NCBI RefSeq assembly: GCF_009707515.1
Contig: NZ_WLYI01000022.1
Coordinates: 47,723 to 111,722 of the forward strand
Source of the DNA: Pseudomonas karstica
Lineage (GTDB): Bacteria > Pseudomonadota > Gammaproteobacteria > Pseudomonadales > Pseudomonadaceae
Direction of reading: 5' to 3'
Length of the DNA stretch: 64,000 bases
The stretch's first letter is position 1, and every line of letters starts with the position of its first letter. Under the pieces are notes generated by a model. That model saw nothing but the letters and a program-made list of their open reading frames with translations, ran no database searches and was not told the origin of the DNA. The position numbers and the translations under genes were made by a program. Shown here in pieces: positions 52,213-60,978 of the stretch.

Positions 52213-52743
52213 ATGTACCGTATCCCGTTCTCGAACAAAACCAGCCTCGGCCTGGCCGCCATTGCTTTAGCCGGTGGCATGAGCCTGGCGTCGTCCGCCG
52301 CCTTTGCCGTGGAGGCATTGCCTCAGGGCTACCAATTGGCCGCGGCGGACAAAGCCGGGGAAGGCAAGTGTGGTGAAGGCAAATGCGGCTCCAGCGAAGC
52401 CAATGCGAAAGCCACCACGGCCGAAGGTAAGTGCGGGGAAGGCAAATGCGGCTCCAGCGAAGCCAATGCGAAAGCCACCACGGCCGAAGGTAAATGTGGG
52501 GAAGGCAAGTGCGGCGACGACTCCTTCGCCCGCACCGATACCAATGGCGATGGCCTTGTTTCGCTCAAGGAACTCCTGGCCGCAGCCCCGAAAGGTGGTG
52601 AGGAGTTCAAGGCGATGGACACCAACAAAGATGGTTATCTCTCCGAGGGCGAGGTCTACACGTTCAGGAGCAACCAGTACACGTCCAACGGCAAGAAAGT
52701 GCCAACCGAGCTTTTCAGCCGCCTGAGCAAAGCCCGGAGCTGA
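52213..52743 (+). CDS. bufferin/HvfA-type RiPP precursor fused to an EF-hand pair
   Basis: Exported precursor of 176 residues. Long signal peptide (about 1-33, hydrophobic AAIALAGGMSLASSAAFA). Residues 50-101 hold six EGKCG motifs arranged as three EGKCGEGKCG doublets (starting at 50, 71 and 92) separated by SSEANAKATTA spacers. EGKCG Cys residues are the sites MNIO enzymes modify in HvfA-type peptides to make copper-binding groups. The C-terminal part is unlike standard precursors: two EF-hand loops, D109-T-N-G-D-G with Glu120 and D136-T-N-K-D-G with Glu147, both with full calcium-ligand sets. Every Cys is in an EGKCG motif. Likely a periplasmic copper-buffering peptide with a calcium-binding module. 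Confidence 0.87.
   Translation: MYRIPFSNKTSLGLAAIALAGGMSLASSAAFAVEALPQGYQLAAADKAGEGKCGEGKCGSSEANAKATTAEGKCGEGKCGSSEANAKATTAEGKCGEGKCGDDSFARTDTNGDGLVSLKELLAAAPKGGEEFKAMDTNKDGYLSEGEVYTFRSNQYTSNGKKVPTELFSRLSKARS
52360..52515 (+). repeat. 63-bp tandem coding repeat (2.5 copies)
   Basis: Units at 52360-52422 and 52423-52485 and a partial third from 52486 encode the EGKCG doublet plus spacer. The spacer of units 1 and 2 is identical in DNA (GCGAAAGCCACCACGGCC and preceding bases); differences are a few third-position changes. Recent in-frame duplication. Confidence 0.85.
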
Positions 52744-52764
52744 CTCCGGCACCTGCGCTTTCCA

Positions 52765-52792
52765 CCCTCCCTGCGCCTGTTGCCGGGGAGGG
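52765..52792 (+). terminator. possible terminator after bufferin-like gene
   Basis: CCCTCCC ... GGGAGGG stem with a 14-base loop, 22 bases after the stop codon; followed only by a short T run (GGTTTGCC), so moderate support. Confidence 0.5.
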
Positions 52793-52926
52793 CGGTTTGC
52801 CCTGATGGCACTGCGCCAGGGCCTCTGTCGAAGGATAAATGCCTGGCACGTTTAGTCACTACTCCCCCATCGTTTGGTACTATCCAGCACACTTATATGA
52901 AGATTTAATGTCTGGAAGGTCTTTTT

Positions 52927-55137
52927 TTGAACGTCATCCGTTACTGGTTACGGCACCCCCATGCACGCCTCATCGCTCTGACAGGATTGCTCCTGGTCCT
53001 GCCTTGGTGCCTGCGTGCGGCACTGGGTTGGTCGAATCCGCTCGGCTACCTTTCAGACCTGGGAATAGCCAGCCTGCTCATCGTACTGCTGCATCGCCGT
53101 CCCTGGTGGCTAGCGCTTCCCGTATTGCTGGCTTGGGGGGTGATGACGCTGGCTACCGCCGAACTGGTCAGCGCGGTCGGTAGACTTCCAAACGCCTCAG
53201 ACCTGCACTACCTGGTCGACCCTCAGTTCCTGGAGAACTCCACCGGTGGTGGTTTCGCCCAACCTTGGTTCGCCGCAGCGCTGTTACTTGGGCTGGTGAT
53301 TTGGCTGATAACCCATTGGGTCGGGCGCTCCATTCCCGTACAAGGCTTGCCACGGAGCGCGTGGGCAGCACCGCTGCTGTTGTTATTGGCCCATTGGGGC
53401 GCTCAGCACCTATACCCCTCGGAAGAGGATCAGTGGCGTTTGTTCAGCCTCCCGCATCAGTTGCTGGCCGAGACCGTTGGCGGGGTTCAGATACGCGCAG
53501 AAGAGTGGTTGGAGGGTGACGTTGTCGATGTCCCGCCACAAATGGAGGGGCTCACTCAACTCGATCTTGCTGGCCAGAAGCTGCTCGCGGCACCGGGACG
53601 TGCGCGCAATGTGTTGATCATCACGCTGGAAGGCATTCCCGGCGCCTACGTTGGGGTCAATCGCCAGGCCCTGCACAGCAGCTATCAAGAAAACCTCATG
53701 CCTAATCTCAGTCGCTGGGCAGAACGTGGCATGAACACCCCAGACTATGTGCTGCACAGCCACCAAACCATTCGCGGCCTGTACGCCATGCTTTGCGGCG
53801 ATTACGACAAGCTGGACAACGGCACCCCCAAAGGGGTCGAAATGTTGACCCAGAGCGAGCGTAACCAAGCCTGCTTGCCAGCCCAACTGCACAAGTACGG
53901 GTTCGCTACACACTACCTTCAGGGGGCTGGCCTGCGTTTCATGGCCAAGGACCAGATCATGCCGCATATCGGCTTCGATGCTACCCATGGTTTGGAATGG
54001 TTCACTAACAGCAACTATCTGGAGTTCCCTTGGGGTAAAGATGACAAGGCGTTCTTCGAAGGGGCGCTGGATTATGTCGGCCAACTCAAAAAGCAGAAAA
54101 AGCCGTGGATGTTGACGCTGCTGACCGTTGGCACCCACCAGCCCTACTCGGCCCCTGAAGAGTACCTGCAGCGCTATGAAACACCCAAGCAGGCCGCCGT
54201 CGGGTACCTGGATGATGCCCTTGGACAGTTCCTCAGCGGCCTGGAACGACAAGGCATCCTGAAAGACACTTTGGTGGTGATCACCTCGGACGAATCCCAC
54301 GGCATCGATGGTGTGCGCCTGGCTTCCTCCTGGGGGTTCAACCTGATGCTGGCCCCTGAACAGGCGCAATTGCCCAAGGTGAAGTCAGGCGTGTACGGGC
54401 ATGTCGATCTAAGCGCTTCGATACTCGACTATCTGGCCTTGCCGGTCCCCTCGGCATTGAGCGGCCGCTCCCTGTTTCGAGACTATGAAACAGGCCGCGA
54501 AATCATCTCATTCACCAACGGCAAGCTGCGTTATCACGATGGGCAGGGAACCTTGACCGAGTGCGACTTTCAACAGCGCTGTCGGTATTACGCCAGTGAA
54601 GGCTTTATTGCCGAACGGGCGACCTTTAATGGTCAATACACAGGCAGTCGTGCCCGACAAATCACAGCAAGAGCTACAGCGCTGAATCATTCGTTGCTCC
54701 GCACGCAGTTGAACCAGCACTACCAATTCGGCAGTCCCGCTATTATCCCGCTTAAAGCACAAATCAAGGATGACTGGGCCGACAACCTTATTGGCGCGCA
54801 GTATCTGGAAATGCCCAAGGGCTCGCACACTCGCGTGCGCCTGACCGTGCGCTCGCTGGATCCACAACAGGACGCCCACATACAGCTCAAGGCCAAGGAA
54901 TTCGAACAGGATGTCCAACTGGGCCTGCCGGCAGAGATGACAGTCACTGCTGATCAGCCGCTGGAAATGGATTTTAGTTTTGAAAATCCGCAGTCACGCA
55001 AGGCATTCTCCTTCCATTTACTAGGCTATGGTCTCGGTGCTGTTGAGGTGAGTGACTTCAGTGTCGTTACCGAGTTGCCAGGAGCACCAGAGGTGCTAGA
55101 TGAGCCTGCGGTCGATCTCAGCGCTCAATCAAGCTAG
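52927..55137 (+). CDS. LTA-synthase-like sulfatase-fold membrane protein
   Basis: Protein of 736 residues. Four to five N-terminal membrane helices (to about residue 170), then an extracytoplasmic sulfatase/alkaline-phosphatase-fold domain as in lipoteichoic-acid synthase, OpgB and phosphoethanolamine transferases. Metal/nucleophile segments: NVLIITLEGIPGAYVG (acid near the start), HSHQTIRGLYAMLCGDY (probable Thr nucleophile), and VVITSDESHGIDG (Asp-Glu-x-His). The residues after about 560 form an extra beta-rich tail. TTG start at 52927 with GGAAGG upstream; no better ATG is seen. Probably adds phosphoglycerol or phosphoethanolamine to an envelope glycan. Not obviously linked to the bufferin cluster. 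Confidence 0.82.
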   Translation: MNVIRYWLRHPHARLIALTGLLLVLPWCLRAALGWSNPLGYLSDLGIASLLIVLLHRRPWWLALPVLLAWGVMTLATAELVSAVGRLPNASDLHYLVDPQFLENSTGGGFAQPWFAAALLLGLVIWLITHWVGRSIPVQGLPRSAWAAPLLLLLAHWGAQHLYPSEEDQWRLFSLPHQLLAETVGGVQIRAEEWLEGDVVDVPPQMEGLTQLDLAGQKLLAAPGRARNVLIITLEGIPGAYVGVNRQALHSSYQENLMPNLSRWAERGMNTPDYVLHSHQTIRGLYAMLCGDYDKLDNGTPKGVEMLTQSERNQACLPAQLHKYGFATHYLQGAGLRFMAKDQIMPHIGFDATHGLEWFTNSNYLEFPWGKDDKAFFEGALDYVGQLKKQKKPWMLTLLTVGTHQPYSAPEEYLQRYETPKQAAVGYLDDALGQFLSGLERQGILKDTLVVITSDESHGIDGVRLASSWGFNLMLAPEQAQLPKVKSGVYGHVDLSASILDYLALPVPSALSGRSLFRDYETGREIISFTNGKLRYHDGQGTLTECDFQQRCRYYASEGFIAERATFNGQYTGSRARQITARATALNHSLLRTQLNQHYQFGSPAIIPLKAQIKDDWADNLIGAQYLEMPKGSHTRVRLTVRSLDPQQDAHIQLKAKEFEQDVQLGLPAEMTVTADQPLEMDFSFENPQSRKAFSFHLLGYGLGAVEVSDFSVVTELPGAPEVLDEPAVDLSAQSS

Positions 55138-55213
55138 GGAACGCTGAAAAAGACATGCAGCGTTGATGGCGCTGAAAGTTGCGCCAGCCCTGGCCGGGTA
55201 AGCGCTGGCCAGA

Positions 55214-56254
55214 TCAATGGCTCATGTGCCGAGTCACGGCAAACCGATTGAGAAATCCATGGATCAGGAAAACAAGCGTCAGGGTCAGGATTACCGCGAC
55301 CGACACAGAGGTAAATCTATAAAAGATATCGAACATGATGTCATGGGAGGGTGTCAGGTATTGGCCAAATAAAATTGCCAGTGTGGTAATGGCGCCAAAG
55401 CCTATTCCCGGTACGCCTTTTTCCATGGAGTGCCAGCGGCCGCAGACCATCAAGGCCACCCAGAACATCACGAGCACCAGGGGTAAAATGTCATGATGAT
55501 TGTAGAGCAGCAACTGCATGATAAAGCCCACTGCGCATCCCATGAGCGTGCCTATTGCACGAATCCGTCCGGCAAAATGCGCGCCTTTCCAGTGCATCGG
55601 AAACAGGATCAGGATGCTTGCCACTTGCGCGGACAATGAGTCTTTCAAGTCCAGGCATTGAAAGGCGACAAACGACGCGGTAGCAACCGTTGCGCCAAGC
55701 AGCGCTTCATGGCGTTGGCTGGGCAGGTCTTTTTCTATCGATTGCCTGGGCGCGCGGGGTGTTGCATCGGGAAACAGGTAAAACATCAAGCCTGCGATCG
55801 TCGCAGAGAGCCAGATCGCCGCGCCATTGCACCAGAGCAGATCGATGACATCGGTTTGTGGATAGCTGGAAAAGTGCAGCAAAATCGAGAGAAACACCGC
55901 GCTTAAAGCACTGAAAAAAAACAGTGGCCCTTTCGCCATCAATGCGAAGCGGTATAGAAACAACAGGAACACGATGGGCACCGCCAACACCGGTCGATCA
56001 CCGAACAGTCCATAAAGCACCCCGACCTCCACGCTGACCACCACGCCCTGGGCCAGGAACTGTCGGACCAGATGGGCATTCAAGGTCGGAACCAGACCAA
56101 GGACCAACATCGGATAGACGCAAAAAAAAGCGCCATACTCCAGGTTGAGCACCTTGCAGATCAACAGCCCCAACGTACCACCGCCGGCAATGCGCAGGCA
56201 TTGACGCAGGTCATTTTCGCTCAGGCGATGGAGCCCGCCAGGTTCAGTAGACAT
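55214..56254 (-). CDS. FUSC/DUF2955-type inner-membrane exporter subunit
   Basis: Membrane protein of 346 residues with about ten helices in two repeats, fitting the DUF2955/aromatic-acid-exporter-like (FUSC) group. Segments such as GGTLGLLICKVLNLEYGAFFCVYPML and CAVGFIMQLLLYNHHDILPL are typical. Start at ATG 56254, overlapping the HlyD stop by 11 bases, so translation is coupled. Likely the transmembrane part of a tripartite pump with the HlyD and NodT-type proteins upstream. Confidence 0.83.
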   Translation of the reverse strand: MSTEPGGLHRLSENDLRQCLRIAGGGTLGLLICKVLNLEYGAFFCVYPMLVLGLVPTLNAHLVRQFLAQGVVVSVEVGVLYGLFGDRPVLAVPIVFLLFLYRFALMAKGPLFFFSALSAVFLSILLHFSSYPQTDVIDLLWCNGAAIWLSATIAGLMFYLFPDATPRAPRQSIEKDLPSQRHEALLGATVATASFVAFQCLDLKDSLSAQVASILILFPMHWKGAHFAGRIRAIGTLMGCAVGFIMQLLLYNHHDILPLVLVMFWVALMVCGRWHSMEKGVPGIGFGAITTLAILFGQYLTPSHDIMFDIFYRFTSVSVAVILTLTLVFLIHGFLNRFAVTRHMSH

Positions 56255-57317
56255 AATGGATAATGCTGACGAGGCGGATTTGCAGCGCACCCATTATGCG
56301 CGCCACAACATTGTCGCTGGAAAACAGCTGCACGGTTGCCTTCGCTCCAGAAGGCAGCGAGGGTGGAAGGTCGCCACTGAACACCAAGTGGATGCGTTGG
56401 CGCTGCGCATCCCTTACCCAGCGATCCGATTGCAGGGGGGCGGCCAGGTCGCCGTTTGCGTCGATCTGGCCTTCTTTCACCCCCGACTCCAGGTGGCTGA
56501 TGCTCGCCGCAAAAATCTCCCCTGGCCGGGCATCGAACACCACTGAGGCGGTTGTGCCTGGCTGCGCATAGCGCAACGCCTTTTCTCTGAAGTCGGCAGT
56601 GACATCGGCATTGTCTTCCACCAATGCCATGACGGATGCGCCGGCCTGAAGGTACGCCCCCGGACTGAGTTGCAGATTGCCTACCACGCCCGCACGTTCA
56701 GCCCTGACTTCGCTGTAGTCCAGTTGCAGCCGGGCCTGCTCCAACGTGTTATGCGCCTGGCGGATGTGAACATTGTCGTCGCCAGGGCCACCTCTGCGCG
56801 CCTTGATTTGATCAATAGTGCTGGACGCGGCCCGTACCTGTGCCTGGGCAATGATCAGGCTGGCGTTGATCTGATCCCGCAGTTGCGTGGAAACGAAGTT
56901 CTTTTCATGCAAGGTTCGAATACGACCCGCCTGAGCCGCCAATTCCTGAACTTTAGCTTTGGCGGCTGACAAATCGGCCTGCGCTGCGCCCAGGTTTGCA
57001 TCACGCTCCGAGTAGTCCTGTCGGGCGCGCTCGATCATCAACTGCGCCTCCTTGACCTTTAAAGCAAAAGGACGGGGGTCCAGCCGGAACAGCAACTGCC
57101 CGGCCTCGACATGTTGATTATTGACCACGGTCACTTCTATCACTTGGCCAGATACCCGTGGCGCGATACGCACAACAGAGCGCGTTAATTGCGCCTGGGG
57201 GGTGAGCGGCATATAGAGGTCTGCTACCAGGAAATAGATGAACAGGCCGGTCAATATCAAAATGGCAAAACGGACGTGCCGGGAAAATCGTTGGTCAGGG
57301 GTCATGGCAACTTGCAT
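56244..57317 (-). CDS. HlyD/EmrA-family membrane fusion protein
   Basis: Periplasmic adaptor of about 357 residues. One N-terminal membrane helix (ILILTGLFIYFLVADLY), then split lipoyl domain (VVRIAPRVSGQVIEVTVVNNQHVEAGQLLFRLDP), long coiled-coil hairpin (residues about 95-190) and second lipoyl half (VRAERAGVVGNLQLSPGAYLQAG). Several starts are possible (57473 gives 409 residues); I favour ATG 57317 or 57305 because the longer N-terminus looks non-native and no ribosome-binding site marks either. Operon with the FUSC-like gene. Confidence 0.85.
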   Translation of the reverse strand: MQVAMTPDQRFSRHVRFAILILTGLFIYFLVADLYMPLTPQAQLTRSVVRIAPRVSGQVIEVTVVNNQHVEAGQLLFRLDPRPFALKVKEAQLMIERARQDYSERDANLGAAQADLSAAKAKVQELAAQAGRIRTLHEKNFVSTQLRDQINASLIIAQAQVRAASSTIDQIKARRGGPGDDNVHIRQAHNTLEQARLQLDYSEVRAERAGVVGNLQLSPGAYLQAGASVMALVEDNADVTADFREKALRYAQPGTTASVVFDARPGEIFAASISHLESGVKEGQIDANGDLAAPLQSDRWVRDAQRQRIHLVFSGDLPPSLPSGAKATVQLFSSDNVVARIMGALQIRLVSIIHYVY

Positions 57318-57829
57318 AAAACGGTCATGTGCGATCCATTGGAGGAATGTCGATCCCTGATTATTTAATCGTCGTCCTGAGCTCGATGCGCCCAGGGGTC
57401 GTGAGAAAATCAAAGGGATGAAAGGGGGGAGGCGCAGGTGTTTGATGACAGATTTTACCCAGCGCAGGAACAATAGGACTATTTAAGTTTTTGATAGTCC
57501 CAATTCAAGTCGGGAATAGTCTGCGTCGCCAAGGCAATGCCCGCTGAGGATGCCGCCCGCCGATACTTGCCGGCTGATGCGGGGCGTCATGCAAAAGATT
57601 CAGGCTCAATTGGAGGAGTCTTTGCCTGTATTGCGATATCTGTCTGCTGTTGACGGTGGGAGAGGCAAGTAAAGAATGAGGCCCGATTTGCTGTAATCCG
57701 ATAGCAGATTGAGCAGGGCCAACATGAGAGCAAATAAAACGAGCAGTGCCAAGCCCAAGACGGGTGTGCCAGTTCAAGTGAGTATCTAGGAAGTCAGCAT
57801 CCTTCCTGGCTGGCGCAACGACTACACCG
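57318..57829. other. intergenic region upstream of HlyD gene
   Basis: About 510 bases. A 21-codon frame beginning ATG 57724 (MRANKTSSAKPK) and a 90-codon minus frame lie here; neither resembles a known protein. The probable true start of the HlyD gene may reach into this stretch (to 57473). No terminator or operator recognised. Confidence 0.4.
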
Positions 57830-58036
57830 CTATGATCGTTCGCGACCCTGCTCAGGGGGCGCGAGGATCAAGTCACGTGCGGTATAGAAACCCTGCACCA
57901 GCCGGTTCTTGGACCAATACTCGCAAAGAACCAGCAATGTATCGGGTAGCTGGGAGGTCGAAGAGGGGGTTTTGACCACCATCGTTTTACCTCCCGAGCG
58001 TAAGCGAACAAACGCCCCAGGTTCGAATGTGCCCAT
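57830..58036 (-). CDS. YodC-like (DUF2158) small protein
   Basis: Protein of 68 residues. The pattern F.PGAFVRLRSGGKTMVV near the start and VLCEYWSKNRLVQGFYTARDLI near the end fits the DUF2158/YodC family of short SH3-like proteins. GAGG lies nine bases before ATG 58036. It starts 12 bp after the NodT-type gene on the same strand and is probably co-transcribed. Role unknown. Confidence 0.72.
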   Translation of the reverse strand: MGTFEPGAFVRLRSGGKTMVVKTPSSTSQLPDTLLVLCEYWSKNRLVQGFYTARDLILAPPEQGRERS

Positions 58037-58047
58037 GTTCAGTGACC

Positions 58048-59466
58048 TCACAAAGCGCTGTTTGTGTGTTCTACCCAGCCCCCACCCAATGCCTTGTACA
58101 AGCTGACCTCGGCGGTCAACTGCGCCAACCGGTCGGTGATCAATGCCTGTTGGGCGCTGAAGAGAGAGCGTTGCGCATCAAGAAACGTCAGGTTGTTATC
58201 GACGCCAATGCGATAGCGCCGCTCTGCCAAACGGTAGTAATCCTGGCTGGCCTGCACCAAGTCGCGTTGCGCCAGCAATTGTTGCTTGTAGGTCTTGCGT
58301 GCCGCTAGGCCATCGGAAACTTCCTGGAAAGCGGTCTGAATCGATTTTTCATATTGCGAGACGCGGATGTCTTTCTGGATTTTCGAGTAATCCAGGCTCG
58401 CCCGAAGGCTGCCGGCGTTGAATATCGGCAGATTGATTTGTGGTTCAAACAGCCATCCCCCCGAACCGGCCTTGAACAACCCGGACAGTTCGCTGCTTGA
58501 ACTGCCGGCATTGGCGGTCAGGCTGATGCTCGGAAAGAACGCAGCACGAGCGGCTCCAATGTTGGCGTTGGCCGCTTGCAGCAAGTATTCGGCTTCGAGA
58601 ATATCCGGGCGCCGCTGCAGCAAGTCTGAAGGCAGGCCCGAAGGGACTTCGGCGAGCAGCTCAGACGCCAGTGGGCGGCCGGGCAGGTCGGCCGACACCG
58701 GGGCTCCCACCAGCAGGATCAGGCTGTTGAGGTCTTGGGCGACCTGGCGCTGGAATTTGGCCAGGCTGGCCTCGGCGCTTTTCACCGAGGTGCGCGACTG
58801 GCTCAGGTCCAGAGCCGAGGCGAGGCCAGCCTCATTACTGCGCTCTGTCAGGCCCAGGCTTTGCTTGTAGGATTTGAGTGTGTCCTGGGTCAACATCAGC
58901 AGCTCCTGATCGGCGCGCCAGGTCAAATAGGCATTGGCCACGCTGGCCACGAGACTCAACTGGACACTGCGCTGGGCTTCTTCGCTGGACAGGTAGGTGA
59001 GCGAGGCTTCTTTACTGAGGCTGCGCAGACGTCCGAAAAAGTCCAGTTCGTAGGCGCTGATGCCCAGGGTCGCCGAGTAGGAGCTGCTGATCGCGGGGTC
59101 ACCGGTGGACGATAGACTGCTCGGCACCCGCTGGCGCGAACCGCTGCCAGTGGCACTGACCGCCGGGTAGAGATCGGCGCGTTGAATCCGGTATTGAGCC
59201 TGATAGCCTTCGACGTTCAGGGCCGCCACACGCAGGTCACGATTGTTGAGCAACGAGCGCTCGATGAGCTGTTGCAGTACGGGGTCGTGGAATTGCTCAC
59301 GCCAGCCTTGGTCGGCGGCAAGCGGCCCCGAACTGGCTGGAGCGTAGGCCGAGGTCTGCGGGAATTGCGTGGCAACCGGGGCCTCGGGGCGCTGGTATTG
59401 CGGGATCAGCGAGCAGCCGCCAAGAGCGATTGCGGCGGCCACCAAGGAGCTCAGGGATTTATACAT
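58048..59466 (-). CDS. NodT-family outer-membrane efflux lipoprotein (TolC-like)
   Basis: Outer-membrane channel of 472 residues. Lipoprotein signal LVAAAIALGGCSLIPQY with Cys18. Two TolC-type repeats of long coiled helices (AGLASALDLSQSRTSVKSAEA; QRRPDILEAEYLLQAANANIGAARAAFFPSISL). Provides the outer-membrane exit for the HlyD/FUSC-type pump. The regulator gene at 59542 lies 75 bp upstream on the same strand, and the NRPS beyond it, so this pump could export the lipopeptide. Confidence 0.9.
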   Translation of the reverse strand: MYKSLSSLVAAAIALGGCSLIPQYQRPEAPVATQFPQTSAYAPASSGPLAADQGWREQFHDPVLQQLIERSLLNNRDLRVAALNVEGYQAQYRIQRADLYPAVSATGSGSRQRVPSSLSSTGDPAISSSYSATLGISAYELDFFGRLRSLSKEASLTYLSSEEAQRSVQLSLVASVANAYLTWRADQELLMLTQDTLKSYKQSLGLTERSNEAGLASALDLSQSRTSVKSAEASLAKFQRQVAQDLNSLILLVGAPVSADLPGRPLASELLAEVPSGLPSDLLQRRPDILEAEYLLQAANANIGAARAAFFPSISLTANAGSSSSELSGLFKAGSGGWLFEPQINLPIFNAGSLRASLDYSKIQKDIRVSQYEKSIQTAFQEVSDGLAARKTYKQQLLAQRDLVQASQDYYRLAERRYRIGVDNNLTFLDAQRSLFSAQQALITDRLAQLTAEVSLYKALGGGWVEHTNSAL

Positions 59467-59541
59467 CAGCCAGCCTCATTGTCTGGAAATTACTGCGTGT
59501 TACCTGCTGGACACTACCGCTCATGCGCTCGAGGCGAGCCG

Positions 59542-60363
59542 TCATGAGCCGATCATCCACTTGGCCAGCCCATGCCGTCCGCTGACACCCAGTTTGGCTG
59601 CAGCACGTTTCAGATAGGTTTCTATGGAGCTGTTTTTAACGCAGAGTTTTTCCGCCATTTCCGGTACGGTACTCCCGGCCAGGAGCCCCAGGCAGACTTC
59701 TTTTTCCCGTACTGAAAGGCTCACGTCACAAGAGATCAACCGTTCATTGAACTCGCGCTGTAATTGCGTCTGGTCAACGGAAATCAGCGAGTTGGCACTG
59801 CCAGAGGCCTTGATGCAGGACTGGCGATTGACGTGTGCATGCCGTTCCGCCAGCGGCAGCAGCGCCTCCGAGAGGTATTTCAAGAAGGACAATTCTTGGA
59901 GGGTGAAGTCGCGGTTAATGTTTGGGCGGTGCAACGAGATCACACAACGACGGTTAGCTTTGCGTGAAATCAGGCTGCATTGATGAGAGGTGCCGAGGCA
60001 ACTGTTGCCTTCTTTATCCTTCATTCGTGCGTTCAGGTGAATCAGCAGCGGAGCTTCTATCTCCAGCACGCGTTGGACCAGCGGGTGGTCGCTGCGCTGT
60101 TTGGCGCTGGTGGGGCAGGCGGATTGCATTTGCGCGCTTTCCTGCAGGCCGGCAGACCCCAGCAGTTGCACATCGACGACCCTGGATTGGGTGTCATCAA
60201 CGGTCCATTCACTTAAGACGATCCGACTGACAGGCACTGACTTTTCGATCAGTTGGTGCATGTTGATCAGAAAACTCTCGTTTCCGAGACTGGAAATCAG
60301 TTTTCCCAGTTCTGAGTAGAGATATGCCTTGTCCACGCCTCTAACGCCCACACGTTGATTCAT
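59542..60363 (-). CDS. LuxR-type transcriptional regulator (SyrF/SalA-like layout)
   Basis: Regulator of 273 residues. N-terminal 200 residues are a diverged sensing region without clear autoinducer-binding Trp/Tyr/Asp signature; the C-terminal LuxR helix-turn-helix (LSVREKEVCLGLLAGSTVPEMAEKL, NSSIETYLKRAAAKLGVSGRHGL) is clear. Start at ATG 60363 after AGGATAAGC. This size and layout match the LuxR regulators that flank lipopeptide NRPS clusters in Pseudomonas (SyrF, SalA, NunF type). Lies between the exporter and the NRPS gene, both probably its targets. Confidence 0.83.
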   Translation of the reverse strand: MNQRVGVRGVDKAYLYSELGKLISSLGNESFLINMHQLIEKSVPVSRIVLSEWTVDDTQSRVVDVQLLGSAGLQESAQMQSACPTSAKQRSDHPLVQRVLEIEAPLLIHLNARMKDKEGNSCLGTSHQCSLISRKANRRCVISLHRPNINRDFTLQELSFLKYLSEALLPLAERHAHVNRQSCIKASGSANSLISVDQTQLQREFNERLISCDVSLSVREKEVCLGLLAGSTVPEMAEKLCVKNSSIETYLKRAAAKLGVSGRHGLAKWMIGS

Positions 60364-60978
60364 TATGCTTATCCTGCATATTGCAAACCGCTCGCAGTTC
60401 AGTGGCTGTCGAGGGGTGAAACCCACCCGATTTTCCAAACTGCAGAGGCTGCTTATGGACTTGATCCCTGGGAGTCAACATCACGTGTAAATCCATTCAC
60501 AAAAAACGATTCAGCTCGTAGTGGCGATTAAGCGTTTCAGCGTAGGAAAAGTCTGTAGTGGAAAACCGGGACATTGCGTCACGGAGTTGGCGCTGTTTAT
60601 TTGACGATTTTCTCGAAATAACATGATTTGTGTGGGCTTTAGGCTTGGTCACGCGCAGCGACGGCTTCTGGTTGAGTGCCTCCGTCATGAAAATTATTGA
60701 GTTAAAAGAATGAGTTAAGCGTGATAGGGGCAAAGGGGAGAGTGGGCGCGGTTTTCCAGATGCCACTTTTCTGCGAAGGTTTTTTTGGCGAAATTTACGA
60801 AATAAAAATTCCAGAGTCGTTTGAGATATCTAGCTTTTCGAACGATTTTCTATTTTGATCCGAGCAGTCACAGTGTGACTTGGCCGTGCCATCGACATTT
60901 TGCCGTTGACAAACGCTTTTCCTGATTAAACAACCAGGACGGCACAACAAGAGTTCTTGTTGTGCCGTCCTGCTCTGT
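60364..60978. other. AT-rich intergenic region between LuxR and NRPS genes
   Basis: About 615 bases, clearly AT-richer than flanks, with a palindromic hairpin at its right end. It should hold the promoter of the LuxR gene. A 89-codon minus frame here has no family resemblance. Confidence 0.5.
60935..60972 (-). terminator. 18-bp perfect hairpin after the NRPS gene
   Basis: CAGGACGGCACAACAAGA and its exact complement with a 2-base centre (4-base loop in practice) start seven bases after the stop codon. Only a short T-rich stretch follows on the minus strand. Best read as the NRPS transcript terminator. Confidence 0.75.

Noticed and set aside
52360..52515. Regular repeats considered as a CRISPR or minisatellite
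   Set aside because: They are in frame, encode EGKCG doublets and stand only 2.5 copies long without unique spacers.
57505..57777. 90-residue minus frame between exporter genes
   Set aside because: No ribosome-binding site, no recognisable domain; composition like a chance frame.
60497..60766. 89-residue minus frame in the AT-rich gap before the NRPS
   Set aside because: No family resemblance and no ribosome-binding site; the region is more likely regulatory.
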